Both the position numbers and the translations under genes were made by a program. The notes beneath the pieces were generated by a model, which made no database searches, was not told the DNA's origin, and was given only the letters and a program-made list of their open reading frames with translations. Positions 1 to 5,447 of a stretch of DNA of 6,851 nt are shown piece after piece (position 1 is the stretch's first letter; every line of letters begins with the position of its first letter). This DNA comes from an uncultured Lachnospiraceae bacterium (GTDB lineage Bacteria > Bacillota > Clostridia > Lachnospirales > Lachnospiraceae), in assembly GCA_946633495.1 (NCBI GenBank), contig CAMPAX010000126.1, positions 1 to 6,851 on the forward strand, given 5' to 3'.

Positions 1-38
1 GTGTAAAAATGTATGCAGCGTTATATGTGGAAGTCCGA

Positions 39-2225
39 TCAGCCGGCGCTGTCCGACAGCACCTTCATTTTCACCTTGAAGGAGATTACTCTTGCTGTTT
101 CGATCCGGTCGAACTTTACATGGTAGCAACCCTCTTTTCCGTTCAGATCCAGGATCGTTCCCGGTCCGAATACCGCATGCTCCACCCGCTGCCCCGGTTC
201 GAAGAGCTCCCTCTCCTCTTTTACCTTCAGGATCTTGCTTTCGCTCTCGATAAACCTCCTTGTACTCTCCACCAGCCGCTCCTCCGGTTCCTCCGCATAT
301 TCCAGAAGATCCTGGCGGATATCAAAGATGAATCTGGATGGATATCTCGGGATTCCGTCGAAATGCGTCCCTTCCCCACAGGAAAGATAGAGCCGGTCCT
401 TTGCCCGGGTCATGGCCACAAATGCAAGTCTGCGTTCCTCTTCCATCTCTTCCAGTGTTTTGATCTTTCTCGATGGAAAGATGCCCTCGTTCAGACTGCA
501 GAGGAATACATATTTAAATTCCAACCCCTTTGCCGCATGAACCGTCATAAGGCGGATCTTATCTTCGGAGCCTGCATCTGCGTCCGCATTCGTGTATAGT
601 GCCACGTGTCTTAGATAATCCTCCAGTTCCGCCTCTTCCCCGCAGGTAGTCTCGTATTCGAAAACCGCCTGCTTTAACTCTGCCAGATTGTCCAGCCGGT
701 CCTGGGCGCCTTCGGTGCGGAGCATTTCCTCATAGCCGCTCTCGCTCATTATTTTTGAGAGAAGCTCCGATACAGAGAGGCTGTCCGTCTGCTCCGCATA
801 TTTTTCGATCAGTGTAACAAACTGTCTTGCCTTTGTATTCCGGATCAGTTCATGTTCCAGATTTTCATACAGTGCCACATACAGAGAGGTCTGATTGTCC
901 CTTGCATACTGTTCCAGAAACTGCATCCGCCGTTTCCCAAGATTCCTTTTCGGAACATTACAGATCCTTCGGAAGGACAGATCATCCCGATACAGAAGCA
1001 TCCGAAGATATGACAGGGCATCCTTGATCTCCATACGCCCATAGAAGGGAGTTCCGGAATAGATCGTGTAAGGGATGGGTTTCCCCGTGGCGGGCTCATG
1101 CATGAGAGCCTGCTCCAGAGTCCTGGTCACGTAATGCGCTCTGTACAGCACCGTCATGTCACGATACGGAACGCCCGCCCCCCGAAGGGCCAGGATCTCC
1201 CCGGTCAGCCAGTCCGCTTCGTCCTCTGCATCCTTTGCGATGTAGCAGAAGACACTTTCTCCCTTATCACGCATGGGGATCAGATCCTTTTTGATCCGCA
1301 GGGTATTCGTATCAATGAGGGAGTTCACCACCGCCAGGATCTCCGGTGTGGATCTGTAATTCTCATTCATGAAAATGGTCCGCGTCCCCGGAAACTGCAC
1401 ATCGAAGTCCAGCAGATACCGGGCATCCGCACCACGCCAGCTGTAAATGGTCTGATCCGGATCTCCCACCACGAAAAGGTTTTTATGATAATCCGCCAGC
1501 ACCTTCATCAGCTCATACTGCGGCGGATCGATGTCCTGAAATTCGTCGATCATGATATATTCCAGACGCTGCTGCCATTTCTCCCGGATATCCGCATGTT
1601 CCCGGAAGATATGAAGTGTCACAACGATAAGATCATTATAATCCAGGCCGAAGCATTTCTTCTCCTGATAGAGATATCCGTAGAACAGGATATCCCGGAC
1701 GCTTTTCGCCTCGTCATACTTCTCCTTCAGAGCCTCCGGCGACATGTCAAGAAGATCCTTATAATACCCCGGGTCTTCCTTCAGCTTTCGCATTTCGAAC
1801 ATGTCCCGGGCGTTGGAATAAGTCATATCCCGAAGAGACAGATTCCGCTCTTCGTAGATCAGCTTCAGCATGTCGTCGATATCCGAATTGTCCAGCACCA
1901 GAAAGTTCTTCGGATACTGCACCGCATAGCTGTCCTCCTGCAGAACAGAGACGCAGAACCCATGAAAGGTATTGATATATCCCGTGTCCTGATCTCCCGT
2001 CAGGTTATGGATCCTCTGCCGCATCTCATTTGCGGATTTATTCGTAAATGTCACACAAAGGATATGTCCCGGCAGGATCCCCAGCTCTTCCACCAGATAG
2101 GCAAACCGATGAGAAAGGGCGCGGGTCTTTCCGCTGCCTGCCCCCGCGATCACACGTACATATCCCTCGGTGGTGGTTACCGCCTCACTTTGGGATTGAT
2201 TTAATTGTTCCAATAATTCAGGCAT
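39..2225 (-). CDS. UvrD/PcrA-family ATP-dependent DNA helicase (superfamily 1A, 3'-5')
   Basis: This is a complete 728-residue SF1A helicase, close to the usual length of PcrA and UvrD. All helicase motifs are visible in order: Q-motif LNQSQSEAV (8-16), Walker A GAGSGKT (28-34), motif Ia TFTNKSANEM (59-68), Ib NTFHGF (85-90), Walker B IDEFQD (226-231), motif III GDPDQTIYSWRGA (254-266), motif IV NENYRST (287-293), motif V VHAAKGLEF (562-570) and motif VI EERRLAFVAMTRAK (596-609). The C-terminus (about 675-722) has the VEHAVFGPGTI signature of the PcrA/UvrD Tudor-like tail, which in known members contacts RNA polymerase. The family unwinds DNA in nucleotide excision repair, clears replication-transcription conflicts and removes RecA. 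The ATG is supported by AGGAGG at 2232-2237, six bases upstream. Motifs II and III read DEFQDID and GDPDQTIYSW rather than the classic PcrA DEYQDTN and GDxDQSIYRW, so it may be a PcrA-like paralogue and I give no symbol. A strong terminator and a short repeat lie upstream, so it is probably transcribed alone. No convincing terminator is visible in the 38 bases left downstream. Confidence 0.95.
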   Translation of the reverse strand: MPELLEQLNQSQSEAVTTTEGYVRVIAGAGSGKTRALSHRFAYLVEELGILPGHILCVTFTNKSANEMRQRIHNLTGDQDTGYINTFHGFCVSVLQEDSYAVQYPKNFLVLDNSDIDDMLKLIYEERNLSLRDMTYSNARDMFEMRKLKEDPGYYKDLLDMSPEALKEKYDEAKSVRDILFYGYLYQEKKCFGLDYNDLIVVTLHIFREHADIREKWQQRLEYIMIDEFQDIDPPQYELMKVLADYHKNLFVVGDPDQTIYSWRGADARYLLDFDVQFPGTRTIFMNENYRSTPEILAVVNSLIDTNTLRIKKDLIPMRDKGESVFCYIAKDAEDEADWLTGEILALRGAGVPYRDMTVLYRAHYVTRTLEQALMHEPATGKPIPYTIYSGTPFYGRMEIKDALSYLRMLLYRDDLSFRRICNVPKRNLGKRRMQFLEQYARDNQTSLYVALYENLEHELIRNTKARQFVTLIEKYAEQTDSLSVSELLSKIMSESGYEEMLRTEGAQDRLDNLAELKQAVFEYETTCGEEAELEDYLRHVALYTNADADAGSEDKIRLMTVHAAKGLEFKYVFLCSLNEGIFPSRKIKTLEEMEEERRLAFVAMTRAKDRLYLSCGEGTHFDGIPRYPSRFIFDIRQDLLEYAEEPEERLVESTRRFIESESKILKVKEERELFEPGQRVEHAVFGPGTILDLNGKEGCYHVKFDRIETARVISFKVKMKVLSDSAG

Positions 2226-2231
2226 AGACAG

Positions 2232-2237
2232 CCTCCT
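2232..2237 (-). promoter_or_regulatory. Ribosome binding site of the helicase gene
   Basis: The minus strand reads AGGAGG, a perfect Shine-Dalgarno core, six bases before the ATG at 2225. Only eleven bases separate it from the terminal TTGTCA of the neighbouring repeat. The repeat therefore lies in the 5' leader or promoter region of the helicase gene. Confidence 0.85.
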
Positions 2238-2248
2238 GTATCATCCTG

Positions 2249-2325
2249 TTGTCACTTGGGCAAGGCGAAGAATCCTTCCTGATCCAGGGATATGGGATCC
2301 TCGACATGCAGCCTCGGAATGACAA
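2249..2325 (-). repeat. MITE-like imperfect inverted repeat with TTGTCA/TGACAA ends
   Basis: This 77-base element is bounded by a perfect terminal inverted repeat (TTGTCA and TGACAA). Inside, the two halves remain partly complementary: on the minus strand the left half has CATTCCGAGGC and GAGGATCC, and the right half has GGATTCTTCGCCTTG. The layout resembles the dispersed GTCATTCTGAG...GGATTCTTCG...AATGACA palindromes found between genes in many bacterial genomes, which is a resemblance from memory and not from a search. It carries no protein of its own. It lies between a terminator and the helicase ribosome binding site and would fold into a long hairpin in RNA. Only one copy is in this window, so its repeat status in the genome is inferred. 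Confidence 0.6.
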
Positions 2326-2348
2326 AAAATCTCCGGGTTATTTCGGAT

Positions 2349-2424
2349 AAAAAAGAATCTGCCGCTTCTTTCGGAAAAGGCAAAGGCACGGACTCCGCCG
2401 CAAATCCGAAGAAGAGACAGATTC
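2349..2424 (-). terminator. Long imperfect Rho-independent terminator
   Basis: On the minus strand an arm beginning GAATCTG and ending CTTCGGA (2424-2405) pairs with TCCGAAAGAAG...CAGATTC (2375-2355). About 18 of 21 positions pair, with two mismatches and one single-base bulge. Six T residues (2354-2349) follow at once. The 29-base loop contains the small palindrome CGGAGTCCG. This should end transcription arriving from the AI-2E and CbiE/CbiT-like genes. The stem is longer than a typical terminator stem, so the hairpin could also be part of a dispersed element. The opposite strand has only a weak T-run (ATTTTA) after the stem, so termination of plus-strand transcripts is less likely. Confidence 0.8.
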
Positions 2425-2434
2425 ATTTTATCAG

Positions 2435-2461
2435 ATCATTTGTTCGAAAACAAGAAATGAT
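2435..2461 (-). other. Small hairpin with TTCG loop after the HPt relic
   Basis: On the minus strand ATCATTT and AAATGAT flank TTGTT-TTCG-AACAA. This gives either a 7-bp outer stem or a 5-bp inner stem capped by TTCG, which as RNA is a stable UUCG-type tetraloop. It starts seven bases after the TGA of the HPt relic. No T-tract follows it directly, so I do not call it a terminator. It could be a leftover from the 3' end of the lost gene or a transcript-stabilising hairpin. Confidence 0.35.
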
Positions 2462-2467
2462 TTTCGG

Positions 2468-2629
2468 TCAGCCGATAATTTCCTTCAATCGTTCCAACAG
2501 TTCATGGTACTCTTCCATCAGAACCGGATGGTGTTCTCTCACATATTCCAGTTCTCCGCGTCCGGAAGCATTCTCCAAATCCAGCGCTTTTTCAAACAGG
2601 GTTTCCGATCCTTCCTCTCTTTCGCAGCG
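2468..2629 (-). pseudogene. Relic of an HPt (histidine phosphotransfer) domain, C-terminal half only
   Basis: Directly after the TAA of the CbiE/CbiT-like gene, and in the same frame, 53 sense codons run to a TGA. From about the seventh codon (near 2611) they read like the last two helices of an HPt domain: GSETLFEKALDLENASGR, then ELEYVREHHPVLMEEY and ELLERLKEIIG. HPt domains are four-helix bundles that relay phosphate in two-component systems through a histidine in an HxLKG-type motif. That helix and everything before it are absent. There is no ATG with a Shine-Dalgarno site; the only in-frame starts (TTG, GTG and ATG inside the fragment) lack one. I read it as the surviving 3' end of a gene whose 5' part was deleted, with the breakpoint near the preceding stop codon. 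The HPt assignment rests on remembered family pattern. The coding look (charged, amphipathic helices, tidy stop) is directly visible. Confidence 0.55.
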
Positions 2630-3541
2630 TTACAGGATCTCACCGGTGATCAGCCATGGTGACGGCTGTGTAACGAATACACTGTTCTTATCCGTCTTAC
2701 TGATGGTGATCTGTGTTACTTCCATATTCTGAATATTGAACTTTTCGAAGATCTGCTTGATACCTGACAGCACATCCAGCTCCAGGGTATAGATCACGAA
2801 CTGCATCTTCGGATTCTTCTTCAAAAGGCGTTCAATATCCTTCTCCAAAAACTTTGTAGCCACAATGAACGACAGCCGCGGTACCGGGATCTTATCCAGG
2901 GACTCTTCGGAAAGATCCGGAATGATGGTCACATTATGGATCCCGAACTTGTTCAGGTTTTCCTCCATGGTCCGAAGATCCTGTTCATTCGGCTCCACGG
3001 CGATAATATGTCCTTCACTTGCAATGATAGCCGACTCAATGACGATGGTCTCACCGCTGACGATAGCGATGGTATCATGGGTATCCACGCCCAAAATGCT
3101 CATGATCACGGCACGGATCTCATTTCCGACATACTTCACGGTACCCTTGCTGAAGAACTCATTCTTCATACCGATCCTGTAGCTCTCGCGGGTATTCTCG
3201 TTTACGATGAAGATCACAGAGGGATTCGACAGCTTTCTGGTAGCAAAATCCATGATCTTCCCATGCTTTACATTATCATTCGGGATCAGCCCTTCCGCAA
3301 ACCACACATCATACTCACCCAGGCCCTTCTCCCACAGTTCGTAGAACAGATTCTCATGGGTGGAATCCGCAAAGATCATAACTCTCTTATGCGTCTCGAT
3401 GGTGGGAACCACATTCTTCTCTTTGCCACAGATGTTTACCAGCTTGATCTTCTCCGCGCTGGTATTCATAATGTCCGAAAAATGGGCTGTCCATTCCAAC
3501 ATTTCCTTATTGCTGTAAGCAGTTCTTTTTTCTGATGCCAT
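2630..3541 (-). CDS. CbiE/CbiT-like fusion protein with degenerate SAM-binding motifs, function unknown
   Basis: The 303-residue soluble protein aligns by eye with the later part of CbiE followed by CbiT, the C5 and C15 methyltransferases of cobalamin synthesis that are often fused (CobL). Residues 34-115 follow CbiE, including RVMIFADSTHENLFYELWEK (53-72) and GLGEYDVWFAEGL (73-85), which match the CbiE pattern LTDGxHSPxxIAxxLxxxGLGDxxVxVGExL. Residues 127-303 follow CbiT: FSKGTVKYVGNEIRAVIMSI (130-149), then HIIAVEPNEQDL (178-189) and ENLNKFGIHNVTII (194-207), then the terminal strands. The N-terminal CbiE SAM site is missing. The CbiT motif I, normally DIGAGTG, reads AIVSGET (159-165). The acidic residue of motif II, E183, is kept. 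No cob/cbi gene is nearby. I infer a repurposed or non-catalytic paralogue, perhaps a nucleotide or metabolite sensor, but the role is unknown. The ATG has GGGAGGA at 3550-3556, eight bases upstream. The AI-2E gene lies 111 bases upstream with no terminator between, so co-transcription is possible. Confidence 0.75.
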   Translation of the reverse strand: MASEKRTAYSNKEMLEWTAHFSDIMNTSAEKIKLVNICGKEKNVVPTIETHKRVMIFADSTHENLFYELWEKGLGEYDVWFAEGLIPNDNVKHGKIMDFATRKLSNPSVIFIVNENTRESYRIGMKNEFFSKGTVKYVGNEIRAVIMSILGVDTHDTIAIVSGETIVIESAIIASEGHIIAVEPNEQDLRTMEENLNKFGIHNVTIIPDLSEESLDKIPVPRLSFIVATKFLEKDIERLLKKNPKMQFVIYTLELDVLSGIKQIFEKFNIQNMEVTQITISKTDKNSVFVTQPSPWLITGEIL

Positions 3542-3549
3542 AAATCAAA

Positions 3550-3556
3550 TCCTCCC
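3550..3556 (-). promoter_or_regulatory. Ribosome binding site of the CbiE/CbiT-like gene
   Basis: The minus strand reads GGGAGGA eight bases before the ATG at 3541. This fixes the start codon. The rest of the 111-base gap to the AI-2E gene shows no good -35/-10 pair and no terminator. Confidence 0.8.
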
Positions 3557-3652
3557 GATTAACTATGCACTTACCGAATCCGATCAAAGGTCCGAATCAA
3601 TGGGCAAAGTCAAAGCCTTCGCTCCATTCCCTGAGGAATCATTTTCCCGGAT

Positions 3653-5263
3653 TTATTCTTCGGATTTATTCCCCTGTTCTTTTTCATTTGGATCCTTCTC
3701 CGGCTGTTCCTCCGTTTTCTCATCCTCCTCGATCACGGAGTAATCATCCTCGATCTCGGAATAATCCTCGTCCGGATCTTCCTTCTTCTCCAATACGTTA
3801 TCCTTGTTTCCCACCTTGTTCAGGAATCCCAGCATATAGTGATATTTTTTCTTTTTCTTCACCGGTTTCGAACGTTCTCCCCGGATCGGAACTCCATCCT
3901 TATCAAAGGATTTTAGGTTAACATAATATTCTGTCCGATTGGTAAGTCCCCGCCTTCGAAGCCGATTCTTCATAAAGATCGAAAGGATCGTCATGATGAT
4001 AGCGAACATCGGAACCGCAAGTACCATGCCCACAAATCCGAAGAGATTGCTTCCCACGATGATGGCAAGAAGCACACCCAGACCGGAAAGTCCCGTGGAA
4101 TCGCCGAGCACGATCGGCTGAACCAGATTCGCATCCACCTGCTGCAAAACCAGAATGAAAATGATGAAGATCAGCGCCATCTGCGGACTTTCCACCAGGA
4201 TCAGGAACGCAGACGGAATCGCACCGATGAACGGGCCGAAGAACGGGATGATATTTGTTACGGCAATGATCACGGTGACCAGCATGGCGTAAGGCATATC
4301 CACGATCCCGCAGAAAAGCCCGGTCATAAGACCGATCACAACCGAATCCATAATCTTACCATTTACAAAGCCGCCGAATACCCGGTTTGCATACTCCAGA
4401 CCGTCCAGGATCTTATTGCCGTTCTCTTTCGATACACAGCTGTAGATCACTCTCTTGCTCTTCGCCTTCAGATGTTCCTTATCGATCAGGATGTAAATGG
4501 ATACGATAAGGCCGATGATCATATTCAGGATCACTCCGACTACGCCCATGATACCCGACGTAACCCATGTAATGATGGAATCCATATTCGGCAGAAGATT
4601 TTCAGTAATGAGCTTGCTGAGCACACTCTGGAAATTATCCATATACTGACCGATGGTCTTCTGGATCTCCGGGCTGTTGGAGAAGACACCGTTCAGCCAT
4701 TTCTTGATGTTGTCGAAATACATCGGCAGGTTATCATACAGCGTGAACAGAGAATCCTTCAGCTGCGGAATGATGACAGCCAGAAGTGCTATGATGAGAC
4801 CGACGAACAAAACGATCGTCACTATGACCGCCAGCGTATTTGCAAGCTTTTCCGCTTCCGCCGCCTTCTTTTTTCTTTTCGACGTCAGTTTCCGGAACAG
4901 CTTTTTAAATAACTTTACCACCGGATTCAAAAGGAATGCAAATGCGCATCCGATGATCAGCGGGGTCAGCGCAGAGATAAACTTCCCGATCCACGTGAAT
5001 ACAAGGGGAATCTTATCCAGCATACTCATGAATATCACGACCACGCACAGTGATAATGTCAGGATAATGCCCCGATGGATATCCTGCTTGCTCCAGTTAT
5101 GCGTTCTCTTCATCATACCCTGGGCAAAACTACTGTCTCTTTTTCTACGTTCTTCCCCTGTGTAATGGTAAATCTTGACATCCTCTTCATCCGTGGATCT
5201 CTGCCCCCTGGAGTCGGCGGTTTTCCCTGTGTTTAGCTCTTCTCCTGTCAGTTTCTCGCTCAA
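3653..5263 (-). CDS. AI-2E family (PerM-like) integral membrane transporter
   Basis: The 536-residue protein has the AI-2E/PerM layout: a charged cytoplasmic N-terminus (1-62), hydrophobic helices near 64-82, 95-113 and 143-165, an extended extracytoplasmic stretch (166-230), then helices near 236-260, 305-345, 350-376 and 394-430. Family signatures are NIIPFFGPFIGAIP (337-350) and QQVDANLVQPIVLGDSTGLS (374-393). Members include TqsA, linked to autoinducer-2 export in E. coli, and others tied to Na+/H+ antiport or envelope functions, so the substrate here cannot be told. At 536 residues it is longer than the usual 350-400. The excess is the N-terminal tail and a C-terminal tail with a lysine cluster (469-473) and a strongly acidic end (about 495-536) holding DYSEIE/DYSVIE repeats. 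The start is TTG, supported by GGGGG six to seven bases upstream. No ATG in frame fits better. The gene follows the potCD terminator and probably has its own promoter in the 120-base leader, where I see only weak candidates. Confidence 0.92.
   Translation of the reverse strand: MSEKLTGEELNTGKTADSRGQRSTDEEDVKIYHYTGEERRKRDSSFAQGMMKRTHNWSKQDIHRGIILTLSLCVVVIFMSMLDKIPLVFTWIGKFISALTPLIIGCAFAFLLNPVVKLFKKLFRKLTSKRKKKAAEAEKLANTLAVIVTIVLFVGLIIALLAVIIPQLKDSLFTLYDNLPMYFDNIKKWLNGVFSNSPEIQKTIGQYMDNFQSVLSKLITENLLPNMDSIITWVTSGIMGVVGVILNMIIGLIVSIYILIDKEHLKAKSKRVIYSCVSKENGNKILDGLEYANRVFGGFVNGKIMDSVVIGLMTGLFCGIVDMPYAMLVTVIIAVTNIIPFFGPFIGAIPSAFLILVESPQMALIFIIFILVLQQVDANLVQPIVLGDSTGLSGLGVLLAIIVGSNLFGFVGMVLAVPMFAIIMTILSIFMKNRLRRRGLTNRTEYYVNLKSFDKDGVPIRGERSKPVKKKKKYHYMLGFLNKVGNKDNVLEKKEDPDEDYSEIEDDYSVIEEDEKTEEQPEKDPNEKEQGNKSEE
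3728..3766 (-). repeat. Short degenerate tandem repeat in the acidic tail of the AI-2E protein
   Basis: The coding strand repeats a 21-base unit that encodes DYSEIE (500-505) and DYSVIE (507-512). The two copies differ at several codons (TAT/TAC, GAG/GTG). It lies in a tail that is almost all D, E, S and K and is likely disordered. Such tails vary in length between relatives through slippage. Confidence 0.55.
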
Positions 5264-5270
5264 TGTGATT

Positions 5271-5275
5271 CCCCC
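5271..5275 (-). promoter_or_regulatory. Ribosome binding site deciding the TTG start of the AI-2E gene
   Basis: The minus strand reads ATGGGGGAATCACATTG. The GGGGG(A) run stands six to seven bases before the TTG at 5263 and is the only plausible ribosome binding site here. The ATG overlapping this run is in another frame and stops after four more codons. TTG is therefore the best-supported start. Confidence 0.65.
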
Positions 5276-5375
5276 ATTTTTAATCTTCTTATGCAGTCAT
5301 TCGAATCTGTAATTCATTTGACTTTGATGTTTTGGCGCCGGGATAAAAAGGTATTCTGCCCCCCGGCATCGGAAT

Positions 5376-5410
5376 AAAAAACACCCTGCAATATTATAAC
5401 ATATTGCAGG
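5376..5410 (-). terminator. Rho-independent terminator after potCD
   Basis: A perfect 10-bp stem (CCTGCAATAT with ATATTGCAGG, 5410-5401 and 5394-5385) closes a 6-base loop. On the minus strand it is followed by GTG and six T residues (5381-5376). It lies 38 bases after the potCD stop and should end that transcript. On the plus strand the stem is followed by ATATTTTT, so the hairpin could also act in the other direction, although no plus-strand gene needs it here. Confidence 0.88.
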
Positions 5411-5421
5411 ATATTTTTCAT

Positions 5422-5441
5422 TAAAAACATATTGGTTTTTA
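5422..5441. repeat. AT-rich 7-bp inverted repeat just after the potCD stop
   Basis: TAAAAAC (5422-5428) and GTTTTTA (5435-5441) pair across a six-base loop, directly downstream of the potCD stop codon. The nine bases AACATATTG (5426-5434) occur again at 5398-5406 inside the terminator hairpin, 28 bases away. It may be a 3' extension of the terminator structure or the trace of a small duplication. Confidence 0.35.
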
Positions 5442-5447
5442 CGGGAA

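Noticed and set aside
9..599. A 196-codon open frame on the plus strand
   Set aside because: It is antisense to the C-terminal part of the helicase, has no Shine-Dalgarno site, and has no motif that I recognise.
1098..2204. A 368-codon open frame on the plus strand
   Set aside because: It is fully antisense to the helicase, whose motifs are all intact. It has no recognisable domain and is rich in H, I, R and Q, as expected of a shadow frame.
2241..2426. A 61-codon minus-strand frame in the spacer
   Set aside because: It is made entirely of the terminator hairpin and the MITE-like repeat, so its translation is a by-product of those structures. It also lacks a Shine-Dalgarno site.
3614..3632. 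ATTCC/GGAAT hairpin after the AI-2E stop codon
   Set aside because: It is a five-base-pair stem with no following T-run. It would not act as a Rho-independent terminator, so the two genes may share a transcript.
5281..5330. Possible sigma-A promoter for the AI-2E gene (TGAATT - 17 bases - CATAAG on the minus strand)
   Set aside because: The -35 match is poor and the -10 matches only four of six positions. A promoter is expected here, but this pair is too weak to call.
5337..5367. GCCGGG/CCCGGC inverted repeat with a 19-base loop in the AI-2E leader
   Set aside because: The stem is only six base pairs with a large loop and no T-tract. I could not tie it to a known riboswitch or operator.
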